A stretch of 64,000 nt of DNA from Diplolepis rosae (GCA_030998225.1 JAPYXD010000752.1:17004501-17068500); one strand, 5' to 3'. Positions 1 through 12,186 are shown, numbered from the stretch's first letter. The notes: generated from the sequence alone by a model not told the origin. Numbers and translations: made by a program.

Positions 1-60
1 TCAGGTCGTAGGGTGCGTCGATAGGTAGGTTGTAGGTTCGAATCTCGTAGGCAGGATAAT
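1..60 (+). repeat. tRNA-like (SINE?) fragment at window edge
   Basis: The stretch contains GTAGGTTCGAATCTC, which matches the pol III B-box consensus GGTTCGANNCC. It is cut by the window edge, so no A-box can be assessed. It could be the end of a tRNA-derived SINE or chance. Confidence 0.35.
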
Positions 61-170
61 TTTTATAAATGAAATTCGACGAAAACTTGAGGGGAAGAAA
101 GAATTTCTATAAATAAGTTATATATTTTAATTTTTTGTCATTTATTATTTATACAATCTCGATTTATAGT

Positions 171-390
171 GATCAGTACTATACCAGTACTGGTTTTCCA
201 GTAATAGCATGCCTGTATAATCCCAGTACTACCTGTTACTGGCAGGCAGTACTCAGCTAGTGCTGTCCAGCCAGTACTGGTAACGCATTATCATCCAGTA
301 CGGGCACTAGTACAGCGCCCGTACTGATTGACAATACCGCGCCTGTATCCGGCAGTGCGGGCACAGTACTGGCACAGTACTGCGCCCGTT
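171..390. repeat. CAGTACTG palindromic-motif island
   Basis: The palindrome CAGTACTG and variants (CCAGTACTGG, GGCACAGTACTGGC) recur throughout about 220 bp, mixed with GCGCC and CTAG cores. The same motif builds the two arrays at 44.9-45.4 and 47.1-47.9 kb, so this is probably the end of a related element. It stops exactly where mariner sequence begins, so it looks truncated. Confidence 0.7.
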
Positions 391-1447
391 GTTAAAGTCT
401 AATTGGGTGGTCCTCCATTTTGATGACTGTTGACCTGTTTGCATGTAAACTTCGTAGACCCATGTCTTGTCACCAGTTATGATGCGTTCCATGAATGTGT
501 CATCAGAATTATCGCGATGCAGCATATCTGAAGAGACCTGCTTACACTACTGTTCTTGGAGAAAATTCATATCTTTCGGAACAAGCTGTGCGGCGACGCG
601 TCTCATACCCAAAATATCCACACTGAGAAAACTGGAGTGTCAAACTTTGAGTGTCAAAATGTAGATAGTCAGTTTGAACTTCTAGATAGTACAACACTTT
701 CTCCGAAATTTTTTCTTTTTGGTCAGGGAGACACTCATTTGATATTCTGTTTAACTGTTACCAGAGGGTCAGAATCACTATAAAGAGTGTCAATTGGTGA
801 AATACGCGCCAAAATTGTAAAGTCACGTAGGTTCGCCTATTTTTCCTCCAATATCACCAGCGTGGACTCTAACCTCATTGCCAGTTTCGCGTCCTTTACG
901 TGTTAAAGTGTCACGAGGGTTATTTTTGCCAACTAATTGTCGAGTACCTATTTCACTTGCTATAATAACATAATAATTGTGAAAGCTTAAATGTAATAGT
1001 TTTGAGGTTAGCCATAGAGGTCTGTTTTTCCCTCTTCGATAATCTATTTTTCTCTCTGCGATGATCAACTTTTCCCTCTAAAGTATTCAAGTTGACCATC
1101 TTATTTCCACAATCCACAGGTAATAAGTTACACTATCTAGAAGGCTGTCCTATAGTTTAACCTCAAATATAGTCTGCTTCACCCTCCAAGTGTTTAGGTT
1201 GACACTCCAGTTTTCTCAGTGCACCAAAATCGAATTAACAAACTCGTAAAAGTTGTCAAGATCACGAACTATCTCTCTTAAGCTGAAATGACGATTATCG
1301 AGCACAATTTCCTTAACTTTTTCCTCGTGTTTTTGATAAAACTGATTCAACATAAGCCTTTTCTAACATTTTTAGCGAGTCGGCACACAAAACTCCATTT
1401 GCAACACAAAATTTAAGGAAAACTCTTTGTTCAATAATTTCGTTCAT
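391..1447 (-). pseudogene. mariner transposase, interrupted and truncated
   Basis: Read on the minus strand, the ATG at 1447 opens a mariner-type N-terminus (EQRVFLKFCVANGVLCADSL), followed by the HTH stretch NRHFSLREIVRDL at about 1270-1310. The frame is broken by a 600-bp TIR element (621-1220) and resumes with DILGMRRVAAQLVPKD and the first catalytic motif ITGDKTWVYEV. It ends after QSSKWR, so the second and third catalytic acidic residues are missing. There is at least one in-frame stop after LQEQ. Removing the inserted element and one CA restores VDILGM in frame, which fixes the insertion boundaries. Confidence 0.85.
621..1220. mobile_element. 600-bp CACTG-ended TIR element inside mariner
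   Basis: The left end CACTGAGAAAACTGGAGTGT and the right end ACACTCCAGTTTTCTCAGTG are perfect inverted repeats. The flanking CA is duplicated: the mariner frame reads through if one copy is removed. Subterminal GTGTCAA-like motifs occur at both ends. No transposase is encoded, so it is non-autonomous. The ends and 2-bp duplication suggest a CACTA/CMC-like or related element (inference). Confidence 0.8.
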
Positions 1448-1573
1448 TGTAAAATTCGTGCTGCTAAGTAGTGCAAAATACTGCTGAAGTAGACTGATTT
1501 GGATTTTATACACATTGCAGCCTGTTTCCTAGCAATCACGGAAGTATATCAGTTTCCACAAAATTTATTTTAC

Positions 1574-1917
1574 CCAAAAGTCACTAGACTTGACAGGTGA
1601 TGAGAAGCAATCTAAAGAGATGAAAGTGGAGAACCGAAACATAATAGTGTTATTGACGTTTATAGATGGCGCGGTATGGGCATAAATATCTATAAACCGG
1701 AAGAAAATGAATTTAAGTTGAAAGCTGTCAGAATAGTTATTTATAATTAAGAATTGTTTAATTATTATCAAGTTTAATTAAAGTGCCTGATGCATTGTAA
1801 TGATTAATTGCCCATACTGCGCCACCTATAACCGTTAACAACACTACCATATTTCGGTTTCTAATTTCTATTTGCTAACATTGCTTTTCATCGCCTGTCA
1901 AGTCTAATGACTTTTGG
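1574..1917. mobile_element. fold-back element, about 115-bp arms
   Basis: The left arm starts CCAAAAGTCACTAGACTTGA and the right arm ends in its near-complement (TCAAGTCTAATGACTTTTGG). Both arms carry a matching GGCGC...ATGGGCA segment at their inner ends. The loop is about 110 bp. No ORF of note was seen. It lies just upstream of the mariner coding sequence. Confidence 0.75.
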
Positions 1918-2003
1918 AGGAATTGATATACTATACCACAATCACCCGTTTCAGATTTTGACATTCTTAAATTCTGAGACCAGAATTATAAATGACGCCT
2001 TAA

Positions 2004-2363
2004 TGTAGTTCGAGCGGAAACTCAGTTAGCACAAGATTGTTCTGTAATTTTGTATACTGAATTTAGGCAGTATAACGGATGTCTATGCAAAAAATCAATC
2101 GTTTTTTACCGTTTTTTACAATTGTTACTTTCGCGCGAGCTTACACGTTTGAAATTTTTAATTGAAAGGTATGGCAACGTTGCAGAGTACTAAAGATGAT
2201 GAAGTGGCTGCAAGTGGCGGGAATCTGGATAATTCAATAATAAACGCGCGAACGGTGTTGCCGATCAAAAGTTGTAGAAACCTTATGAAGTTCTCTACTT
2301 TCTGTTGCAGACTACATTTCACTCGAGATTAACTTCAGAGTGACAGTGTCCGCTCGAACTACT
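2004..2363. mobile_element. TTAA-flanked 360-bp MITE
   Basis: TIRs TGTAGTTCGAGCGGA and TCCGCTCGAACTACT are flanked on both sides by TTAA (2000-2003 and 2364-2367). TTAA duplication is characteristic of piggyBac-type transposition. There is no coding capacity. The termini lack the canonical CCC/GGG of piggyBac, so the family assignment is inference. Confidence 0.65.
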
Positions 2364-2367
2364 TTAA

Positions 2368-3779
2368 GAAACTTATAGTGACTTTTAGTATTTAACATTA
2401 TTGGTTGAGATAGTATATACATGCACATGTATAATTGCATATGCATTTGTTATTATATATTATTTTGATCTTTGAGCCAAAAAAATTCGCCTGATTAAAA
2501 AAAAAACCGAAAAAATTTCACAAAACAAGTTCTAATCAGAGATTGTAATTCACACTGTTGTAGAAAAAATTTCCCACGGAAAGAAAAAGTTTACCGATAT
2601 TGTGAAATCATTAAAGGACAACATTGCATCGCATATCTCAGCTTAGTACTTCTCTTGATGCATTGCAGGCTATTTAATTTGGGAACACGGAATACCATTC
2701 TACGGCGCAAGACAATTTCAAAACTTGTAGGTTAATTTTTTGGTGCTAAAACTAGACATTGACAACATTTCTAAGCTCAAATACCTGATCATGCGTTACT
2801 TTTCATACAGCTTAGAGCTGTTGAAGAAGGACACCTGTTAGGAATTTACAAGGATATACATTGTATATAACAATTTGATTGAATGTTTATTGTAATAATA
2901 ATCCCATAATAATTGCAAATTATATAGAAAAATTTTAGGCCATTAACGGTTTTGTATTAACATTAAAAATATTATAAAATCTTGGAATATCTTAGAAAAC
3001 ATTTTTTTTTATTATAAGATGATACTTATTTGATGTCTCTCTTTCAAAATTTTATACATTTAAAGAAAATAAAATAAAAATCTAATTCATATCTATAAAC
3101 AAAAATTCGGAAACATCTTCTCCATTTGTTTATATTCCGTGAACCGTCTATTTTGAGACGGGAAAATAGCCAATTTCATAACTGTTGCTGTTTTTCCCAC
3201 GAGTGGGGTAAATAACCATTTTCCCTCCTCAAAACAGATGGTGAAAGTACAATTGTCACTAGACGTGTTGGGAAAAACAACGTTTTTCACTTGTGAGGGA
3301 CAAGGGATTGTCAATTCGTGTCGCCTTCGGCTCGTATTGTCACCACTTTTGTTGTATTAAATAGTCATTTTATTCATAATTTTCGAGAATAGAACGGGGG
3401 GGGGGGGCGTCAGAAAATTGTATTGATATTTAATTAGTTTTAATTAAATAAGTTAATGGATTAAAGTAATTTTAATATAAGTTCATGTATTCTATCTGAT
3501 ACCAAAATGTGTAAGAATGTATTTTTAAAAATATTATCATAGATCGTGTAAGAAATAAGTAATCTTAGATTTTAGCTTTCGTAAAAAAAATGTATTCTCT
3601 AATTGTATTTGAAAATAAATTAAAACATGAGAATAACTTAATGAAATTATTTTGATTAACTTTTCTTTCAGGCTGTATAATCTGCTTTTGAAATAGAAAG
3701 TGAGACAAAATTGTCAACCTCTCAACACTAACATTTATTACTTATAAGAAAGTTTATGGTGTAACCCCTTCTTGAATAT
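2368..3779. other. AT-rich intergenic stretch
   Basis: No convincing gene was seen. From 3100 to 3370 a short-motif island has repeated TTTTTCCC / GGGAAAA and GTGAGGG words. A run of nine G lies near 3400. The ORF at 3093-3314 on the minus strand covers this island and looks fortuitous. Confidence 0.5.
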
Positions 3780-3825
3780 TTATTTGCAACTCCGTGGTTC
3801 CGGGTTCAATCCCGGTTGCCGAAAT
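3780..3825 (+). repeat. tRNA-derived fragment with B-box
   Basis: GGTTCCGGGTTCAATCCCGG is a T-arm-like stem-loop with a pol III B-box. No matching A-box or acceptor stem was found upstream, so this is read as a SINE or tRNA pseudogene remnant and not a functional tRNA. Confidence 0.45.
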
Positions 3826-5681
3826 TCATTTTTCTGCGCATCCAATAAAATTAAAACGACAAGTTTTATTCAATAAAGCGCATTCAGGATAAAAACGGAA
3901 TCCTTTCGCATTTAAAATCTTTAAAAGGCTTCGTTTATTTAATGCTCATATATATGTTTCAATCAACTCATTCTTACCGGGAAGTATTTGTGCTTCATTT
4001 TATCTTTATTTAAGCAAAAGGTATTTTGTTAACTCTAAGAATTATTTCTTCAGTTTTGTGATTTGACATGTTTTGTACGATAGAATTATTATCATGAATA
4101 TAAGAAAAATTTTCATCATCACATTATTCATGAAAATGCTGTTGCTTTCATATTTACTAAAAAGTTAGTTTAAACAATTCCATTACTGAGGAATAATTTT
4201 GAAAAAAGTGTCTTTAGATAGTAAATAAATAAGTAAAAAAATTATCTACTTTAAAAACTGTTTTATAAAATTGGATGGAGAGTAGAATTTATTACAGTAC
4301 CCTTTAAAAAAGGTTTGTGCTTTAGCATGAAGAGGCGTGGAGAACGACAATTACACTATAGGAAGCATTTTACTTCTCTCCGGAATTTCAAAGCGCTTTA
4401 CCCTAGAAGAAAGTTCGAGCATCCGATGCCATTGCAGAAACTGAGTAATTTTCCCCTGTGGTATTGCACAAGCACCGCTAGTAAGCCAGACATTGCTTGC
4501 ATTAGACCAACTAGCCTTGCGAGGAATGTCAGCGATTTGGCCTCAATCCAAATCGCTTTCCTACGCCCACGACTTGCTTTCCCTACTTTATTGTAGCCTT
4601 TTTCCAACAAAAAGTTTGCTATTTTCATTTTCTCCCGAAACCCATAAACAACATTTTTGGTATTTGAAGAATTAGTTTTGTATTCATTTTTATACTGATT
4701 CATTGTGATCAAATTCTTTTTACATTAGAATTTAATGAAATCTGAAGCTTAGTTTTTGAGACTTTGAAAAAAGTTTTTAAATGAGATATTTATTTTAAAT
4801 TTTAGAAAATTATAACTAGATACTGAGAAATGAAACAAATTTTAAAAGAATGCCTTAATAAAATTATAGTGAATAAAAATTTCACCAGTGCCTTCCCAAG
4901 GTAAAAATCTGTAATTAATTTGGTACATTTTCCAAATTTGTTTACAAAAAATGTACATCAATTCAGTATTAATTATAATATTTGCAATGTTGACTGATTG
5001 GCTTAAGGGTTCAGGAATGAAAAAAACAGTAGTTTTAATCAAACGTTTCGACTCTGATTGGAATCTTTACCAGTGATCTTTATTTCTATAATATAAAAAA
5101 AGTAACTAGTAACATTCGATTTTGAGAACGTCCAGATCGTTGATCGATATAACAATTCTAACGTTCCAGGCAAGAACCTTGTTAACTCAATTCTCGACGA
5201 AATTGGGAAAATCAAGAAAAACCATCGCCTATTGATATTGAATGAAAGAATACAAATTTGATCAGTATTTGCTCAATTCTGGGTTAAAAATGGTCCGTTT
5301 CATTTGATTCCGCGACGAAAAACCAAGATATTTGATAATAACAAGAAATTTTTATAAACAAATTGCTGTATTTGATAATAATTAATTCAATTTCAAAAAT
5401 AGGAAACGGTCAAGTTGTAGAGAATCTTTTTTCTAAAAAAATGAACCATAATTTATTAGAATCGCATCATTTTCAAAAATTTGACTCGAAGCGATAAGAA
5501 AATAAGTTTGGGCAAAAATAAAATTAATTAATAACATTATTTTTTTATGTTTCAAATTTTTTTCATGAAAAATAATCTTTTCTCATTCAAATTGGCCCTT
5601 CAATAATAATGTTGCTATTCTTGAAAGCAAAATTATCTATTTTTGTCTGAGGTCTAATTTTCGTGATCGTACTACCTTAAG
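3826..5681. other. AT-rich intergenic stretch
   Basis: Nothing gene-like is supported. The segment at about 5380-5470 resembles 15345-15430 (both contain GTAGAGAATC or GTGGAGAATC followed by an AT-rich tail), so it is an old dispersed repeat. ORFs at 4315-4712 lack splice context or family resemblance. Confidence 0.45.
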
Positions 5682-6292
5682 GAAACGATTTTGCAGAACA
5701 ACGCTTATTTCGTATCTCACATATTTTGGTGAAAAAAATCGAATTTTTTTAATATTAAAAATCAAAAATTTGTAGGTCTTTATTTATTCAATAATATTGT
5801 ATCATAACGTTTTTTCGTATCTCGTATAATTTAACTTGAAAATGGAATTTTGATATTGACTTTTTTCGAATTTGAATATGCTGTAACATTTCTAATTTTG
5901 ATTTAATCAAAAAATGTTATTAGGATAATTTTTAGAGATTTATGAGCACTATCTAAAACCAGTATTGAAATTTTTGATTTTTTCAAAAAATTATTTTCAA
6001 AAACACAAAAGTAGTGCTCAACCCCTCAATTTTGATTGGATGTGGCTGGTTAACGAACTTGTCCTTACTTTTTCGGCTCCGATAAAGTGTACCAAAGCTC
6101 AATTCAATCTGATAATTCTATCGAGAGTTATGCCGCACACGACCTACAGACAGACAGACAGACAGACAGACACTTTCGTAAAAACCCTTTTTTCGGACTC
6201 AGGGGGTCTCAAAACGTAAAGATTTGATGAAATTTTCGAAAGTCATTTTTCACATAAAACCAATACCTTCTCATCCATGATGAGAATGTAAA
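5682..6292 (+). mobile_element. Rep-C element, 5' truncated
   Basis: This copy starts inside the Rep-C body (ACGATTTTGCAGAACAACGC) and runs through the conserved block containing (CAGA)n at about 6150-6172. It ends in the terminal CATGATGAGAATG at 6292. The 84-residue ORF over it (RQTDRQTD) is the microsatellite in translation and recurs in every copy. I regard it as repeat sequence, not protein. Confidence 0.8.
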
Positions 6293-6515
6293 AACGGTAA
6301 CCGCCTTAATTTTCTACTGTTCCGTCAAAAGAAAAAAAATTACCATGAAAATACTAATAACGGTATATTAATTTCGAAAACGCAATGAAATGTAGTTTTT
6401 ACTGATAAATTAAAATTAAATAAAAACTCAATTTCGTCAAAAATTGAGTTAACAAAGTTCTTGCCTAGGACAGCAGAATTATAGAAAGGGGATGATTTTG
6501 GAAATGACCCATATA

Positions 6516-7274
6516 AAGGGTTTCCCAATAAGGGTGATATGTTTTGAAATTGAAAAAAAACACTGAATATTCATTCGGAATTGATCGAAATCTTTTTTAT
6601 TATATTGGATATTCTATGCCATTTATGATTTAAACAATATATCGGCCAAATGTCCCCCGAGACTTGAGCCAAAAATGCGCCTCATCAGAAAAGATGATTT
6701 TTTGATGAAAATTGGGATCATTTTCAATTGATTCCAGAGCCCAATCCGCGAACTCCCGACGCAAACGATGCGGTCATTAGGCTTCAGTTCTTGGGCCAGA
6801 ATCATCTTATAGGGATGCAGGCCAAGATCCAATCGCAAAATACGCCAGGTAGTCATCCTGGACAGGCCCAATTCCTGAGATCAGCGTGACACGGACAATT
6901 CACGGTTTTCCTCGATACTGGCCTGTACGGCGGCTATATTCTGTGTAGAACGTGCGGTACGCATACGATTTTTAGGCTTAGTATCCAATAGAGTAAATTC
7001 ACTCTCCAACTTATCGATTATTCGACGAATTGAGAGCGCGGATGGAGCAGAATGACGACCATATTTTGCACGATATGCTCTTTGAACACCGACAAAACTT
7101 CTCGAATTTTGATAAAATAATTGGACAATTTCCAAACGTTGTGGAAGCGTGAAACTACTCATGATTAAATGGCAAACCTTACTGATGACAACTGACAGCA
7201 GACGTCAAAAATTTCAGTTCAAATGAGCCCGATAGGGACATTCAAAATCATATCACCCCTATTGGGAAACCCTT
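6516..7274 (-). mobile_element. internally deleted mariner-like element with TIRs
   Basis: Both ends are visible. The left AAGGGTTTCCCAATAAGGGT and the right ACCCCTATTGGGAAACCCTT are inverted repeats, flanked by TA at 6514-6515 and 7275-7276. At 759 bp it is well short of an autonomous mariner (about 1.3 kb). It encodes only a broken N-terminal part of the transposase on the minus strand. Confidence 0.9.
6623..7162 (-). pseudogene. mariner-like transposase N-terminus (IS630-Tc1-mariner)
   Basis: The ATG at 7162 begins MSSFTLPQRLEIVQLFYQNS, a helix-turn-helix start typical of mariner relatives whose second catalytic block reads WFQQDGATCHTA. A stop follows ENRELSVSR. The frame then continues with SQELGLSRMTTWRILRLDL and HPYKMILAQELKP. 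A frameshift follows, and the first catalytic motif FSDEAHFWL can be seen in another frame near 6665-6700. Everything between the first aspartate and the 3' end is deleted, so no active enzyme is encoded. It is related to the elements at 49.1-50.1 kb and 55.9-56.9 kb. Confidence 0.85.
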
Positions 7275-8021
7275 TAGATGGCAACCCCAACACAATAAAT
7301 CAATGAACTGACACTGACAATTCTTCCGTTTTCTACCATTCACTTTTGAATAACAGGTTTAAAAACAAATGAAAAATGAATGAATTAATTAAAATTTCTA
7401 AATTCCCTACACTGAAAAAATTTCGGTGCACCGACTGTAGGCCAACTCCTATTTCCTAATTCCTAGGCATTAAAAGGCATTTAAAAAGATTCATTCTCGA
7501 TTCCGCTTCTTTCCAGATTTTGACATTTCAATGCCGTTCAATGCCCACCTTTTTACTGGGTATCGGGTTGCGGGGGTTTCGTTTGCATTGATATTAGTTC
7601 TTGCTATCATAACTTGGCGGCGCTGATGCTCATTTTTACTTATTTAAGTACTCTCGTAAAATACATGTTAGTGGACGTACTGTGGGTGCATCGGTTGCAC
7701 CTATATGGACAGCAGCGCCAAACGCCGTGGTAAATCTTATACCTAACTTCGAGGCAGCTGATGCCCCGTTTCCGCACAGCAGATCCAGATGCACTCGATC
7801 GGCACAAGGGCTCTCCGAACTGCATATTATAAACGTTGTCTTTGCTTTCCGGACCCATGGTACACCAGTGCTGAGGAAACGCGTTGTTCTTATAGTGATA
7901 TAATGATATAGTGATGAATATTATTATTTAAAAAACCATTTTGAGGAGTTGAAAGGAGAATTTGAACGCAAGTGTACAATTTGAACTTGATTGTAAGCTT
8001 TGTAAATATGTTTATTATATG

Positions 8022-9815
8022 TAACCTCCCGGTCCTGCATTGGTTTCCTCGGAAACCGATCAGAGGGCCCTAGAACAGGCCACCGGACGCGTCCTCAGGT
8101 TTCGGATAGAGGGACCCTGTACCGAGGGTTGCTGCTGAATACGGATACAAAACTAAATAAGTAGTTGCGGATCCGAATTCCAGGGATGGTCCCGAAGGAA
8201 TAACCCCCAAGCCAAGGTGTTAACTATCGTGCCGAGGGCTGCATGGCACCAGGGAGTGGTGTCTCACACGGTGTCTCTAGGAAACCGCGTCACCTCCTAG
8301 AGTATTGAGGCCTCACCCCTGCATGCGGGGCTCTGGAGGGGCGGACCGGATACTACCCTAGCTACTCGTGGGATTAATATGGATACGTCAAATTTAAATA
8401 AAACAATGTGTGAAGAGTTGTTTGGAGGTGAGTTGGACGCGACGGAGAAGACGCCGGATTCCTTCGAGAGCGATAAATCCCAGGTAAGGCAGTACCGGGA
8501 TTGGCTCCACGAAAGGAATGAGAGGTAGCTGGAGATCTTACAGAAGGTGAAGTCGGCCCTGGAGAAGATGGACAGCTTCTCCAGGAGCAAGAAGAAAATG
8601 CATATCTCTATCAGGGACAGCATTCAGGAGGCGACCTGATTCGCTGCAGTACAACATGGAAGATACCGTCGGCTACATTGATTCCTTCGAGTACTTGGTG
8701 AGGCTTGATGGTACAGAAGATGAAGAAGGCAAGACCACCGAAAAGCAAGGAAGTTGCGGACTGTGAGTCCGGGGGTGTCTGCGGCAAAGAAACTGACGGA
8801 GAAGAGACCGAAAGCGTCCAATGAAAAAAAGAAGTGGGTGGAAGTCCCCAACCAAGAAGGACTTCCGGAAGAAAAAAGGGAAGAAGCCTACCAAAACACC
8901 GGAGAGGCCTCACCGGCCGCGCCCAGAAGCGGTGCTTATAGAACCCGCTCGTTAGCTACACTTCTTTTCTGCGCGAACGTAGGAAGCGCGTCAACCCTGA
9001 CGATCTGGGCGCCACAGTCCAGGAAATCCGGGAGACGCGCTCCAAGGACTTACTGGCGGAACTAAAATGTTCCACAAAAAGCAGAGGGAGGTTGGATACC
9101 GCCTTCAAAGAGGTAATTAGAGCCAGGGGACGGTCCAACATCTCATCCCCCGGATCGAGGTCGAGATCGCCGACTTGGAACCAACCATCGAAGCGGAAGA
9201 CGTCGAGGATGCCGTCAGAAGCTTCGTCGATCAAGAACCGGATCTGGGGTTAAGGGTCTCTCTAATCTAATCTCTCTAATCCTTCCTTATAGAGGAAACC
9301 GGAAGGCGTATGTGCTTTTGGAAGAGGCAAGGGCGCTGAAGCTGCTCAAAGGGACCCACATCAAGATCGGGTCGGTATCCTGTAGGGTGCACAGGAGAAA
9401 GGAGGTAAATCGGTGCTTCCACTGTCTTGGCTTCGGCCACATAGCGGCAGACTGGCGAGGGCTAGACCGCATCAGGTGCTGCTGGAGATGCGGTGAAGAG
9501 GGGCATGTTGCGGGTTCCTGCACCGAGAAGCCAAGGTGCTACCTCTGTGCCGCAAAAGAGGAAAAGCCCCGTAATGAAGCCTCAGGAAGGCCGCCATGGA
9601 GAGGAGAACTGGAGGAACAAGTCCAGTAATAAAGAGGCCAACATCCACTCAAGATGGCCCTCATCCTGAAGTAATGCCAAAGGGCGGTTCCAGGGTGGGG
9701 ACACGTGGCCTAGAGACAGGGAGGGAGTTTTAGTGGGTAGGGCTGCGTGAGCAGCAGAGTCCCACACACCAGGGGGGCACGGAGTCCCCTTGACGATGCA
9801 TAAAATTGATTCAAA
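8022..9815 (+). mobile_element. non-LTR retrotransposon fragment (5' region and ORF1)
   Basis: A GC-rich block of 1.8 kb stands out sharply from its AT-rich surroundings. It holds a leader of about 350 bp, then an ORF1-like gag region with zinc knuckles, and then a short GC-rich tail to about 9815. The endonuclease and reverse transcriptase ORF2 is absent. The layout fits the jockey/R1 group of LINEs. Insertion inside the 7410-10176 element is inferred from the position of its ends. Confidence 0.75.
8381..9629 (+). pseudogene. LINE ORF1 (gag-like, CCHC zinc knuckles), decayed
   Basis: The ATG near 8381 opens MDTSNLNKTMCEELFGG with a charged, coiled-coil-like stretch, then stops appear after NER and EAT. 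The middle is shifted among frames (KKLTEKRPKASNEKKKWVEV at about 8790). The last part is open from 9312: RKEVNRCFHCLGFGHIAADW is a CX2CX4HX4C knuckle with the last Cys changed to Trp, CWRCGEEGHVAGSC is an intact second knuckle, and CYLC begins a third. ORF1 proteins of this kind bind the element RNA. Multiple stops and frameshifts make this a dead copy. Confidence 0.8.
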
Positions 9816-10178
9816 GTACATCTAAATGTCAGGAGCAGAAAAAAAATACATTTCTAATACTAAGACTAAAGTTAAGAAAATAAAAATAACACTTAGTAAG
9901 TTTTTCAACAATTTAATAAATTCCAATTGTAAAAAAAGTTCAAATTTGTTAATAATTAAAAACTGTAAATTTTTTGAATGTATAGTAAATTCCACCTTTA
10001 CATGGTGCGACTACTGACTCAGTTCCGGCGCACGAGCTGTACCACAAATAAGGGACAACATTTGCCCCTTACTTTCGCATCTGTACGCCCGAAATCTGTG
10101 CAATGGTTGCTCCGAATCTACAGTGCAGCCGGCGCACTGTAGCTGGTGCAACCGGTGCACTGAAATTTTTTCAGTGTA

Positions 10179-11640
10179 TGGAGTCAACAAATTTCCTTAT
10201 ATATTTTTTACCCTAAAATAATTTTCGAAACAATTTGAAAAAATTATTTTTTCAAAAAATTTTATTTTTTAATTCCCTCATTTAACTCTTTATATTAAAT
10301 ATATATCACCATAAATCATTTGTATTTTTGAAAAAATTAAGTGGCATTTTAATTCTCTAACTCACCTCAGCAATTCTAACTATATATAGGAAATAATGTG
10401 TTTTAAAAAACAGCGACGCAGAAAGAAAAGGATTAAAACCAAAAGTAAATTTATCAAAATTCAACGAATTTCATTGACTTAAGGTTAGTTAAAATTTTGA
10501 TTACAACAGTTGAGTTTGGAGAGTTTGGATCCTATATTATAAAATTACTAATATAATTCAATTTTTATTCCAAAGAATTTCCAGGCCTTTCATTATCGAA
10601 GTTTTTTTATCGAGGTTTTTCTGTTTATTCTTAAGTTAGTTTTCACGCTTATCTCAATTACCGAAAAATATTTCTAATCATATTTTATGTCCTGCCATAT
10701 TCTTGCTACTTTCTTTCCACATATTTAAGTATTGGAGAATCAGATGACTTTTTCTTATGACACATTGAAAAAAAGAAATTATCTGAACATTAGACTTCGT
10801 ATGAGCATTTCTCAGGCTTTTTTGTCATCGCGCCTATAATTTTAGTACGCTTTATTCACTTATACATTCAAGTCTTTCAGCTTAGGTATTTCAAATGCGA
10901 TGTGCCACAATTCACTTTTTGTTCGTTAGATTACAATTGTAATATGTTTCATGTTTTCTATATTTCCCCTACCTCCTCTTTAATATTTATGTACTCGCAT
11001 CTACATTTTCAGTTACACATATATAAATGTGGTCTAGTTTTTTTAGCTTAGGTGTTTGTAAAGTTTATGTGCTAGTACACAATATTAATCCTTGAGAATT
11101 TTCATGTTCACGAAAAAAATTCTGTTTTTTCTCTAATATTCCTATTCAGGTATATGAAAAATGTTAAATTCGGAAATCGGCTTCAGCTACTCCAAATAAT
11201 ATTACATTTAAAATTTGAATGAAAATGATATTAAAATATTGGGTCGCCACATCAAATAACACAAAATAAAGGGTAATACTCCGAAAGTAAAAAAATTTAG
11301 ACTACCCTGATATACATTTTGATGGAATTTTTGGAAATATTCACGAATCTTTGAAACATTAAAATCTGATATGCACTCAAATTTCGAATGATTGATCCTT
11401 CAGAAGAAATGAATATTTCTATCGAAAGCGAAATCCACTCTCATCATGATAAGTTGTGAGATAAGTTGCTATTCAAAATTTAGAAACATATTACTCCTAA
11501 TTAATCGTATCAACATGCAGGGATTTATCCATACCAAGTTTCAAGGACGCAACACTTGGGAAGTATTAATTCTTGGATTAATAGCTCGGGTGTCGGCGAC
11601 GCAGAGTAGAAAAAATTACCTTCACTTTAATTACAGGAAA
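10179..11640. other. AT-rich stretch, no gene seen
   Basis: Long poly-A/T runs, no splice-supported ORFs, no TIR pair recognised. The ORF at 11446-11697 reads into inverted repeat arm A at 11650 and is treated as fortuitous. Confidence 0.45.
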
Positions 11641-11649
11641 AGAATATAC

Positions 11650-11935
11650 AGTACCGCTCAGAATTGTCTGGCCACCTGTTTTTCGATAATTGCTTAAATT
11701 ATCCTAATTTGAATTATATAAGTGAAAAAATTTGTTCTCTTGATTAAATTTAAAGCTATCAAAATTCTTTATAAAATGAACCCAGCATGAATTTGTTTTG
11801 TTCAATTTTGAAGAAGTTATTGTAGAAATAGTCAAGATTTCAATGCTTTCTTAAATTTTAAATAACTTTCGAAGTAATCAACATTTTTTAATGTTCTTGG
11901 GCTCATTTTAGAGCTAAGATTCTACAGAATCGCAT
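11650..11935 (+). repeat. inverted repeat arm A (partner 13190-13457)
   Basis: The arm begins CAGTACCGCTCAGAATTGTC and its diverged reverse complement ends at 13457 (GACAATTCTGACCGGTACTG). The arms are about 270-285 bp. The pair overlaps, but is not nested cleanly within, the Rep-C palindrome of 12187-14074. Confidence 0.75.
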
Positions 11936-12186
11936 TTTATCATTATAAATCTATAAATGTTTTCTTGCATAATGTAAGAAGTTAAAGTTGTAACAAAAAA
12001 GTAGGGAAATTTCGAAAACATTTCATCTGTAGGTAAATCATAATAAAGATCCTATGAATATATATAATTTACTACTGAAGCTCAAACCAATTTAATGATA
12101 TTAAAGATAATGTAAATTAGTCTTTTTCTCAAATTCACTAAGTTTCTTTTTCAGTTTAAATGAAACAGGAAATTCAATTTACTTAA

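Larger units (their letters stand above)
7410..10176. mobile_element. 2.8-kb CACTG element with GGTGCACC subterminal motifs
   Basis: The left end CACTGAAAAAATTTCGGTGC pairs with the right end GCACTGAAATTTTTTCAGTG. TA flanks both sides (7408-7409, 10177-10178). Subterminal zones at 7410-7830 and 10020-10165 are much more GC-rich than the surroundings and repeat GGTGCA/TGCACC and GGCGC words. The interior carries a non-LTR fragment (about 8022-9815), an insertion that accounts for most of the length. No transposase of its own was seen. Confidence 0.7.

Noticed and set aside
3093..3314. 73-residue ORF with regular GGGAAAA-type repeats
   Set aside because: It covers a short-motif island; no homologous domain or splice sites.
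5965..6219. 84-88-residue ORF with RQTDRQTD, repeated at 12803 and 60801
   Set aside because: It recurs only within Rep-C, has no start context, and the distinctive part is the CAGA microsatellite. Treated as repeat.
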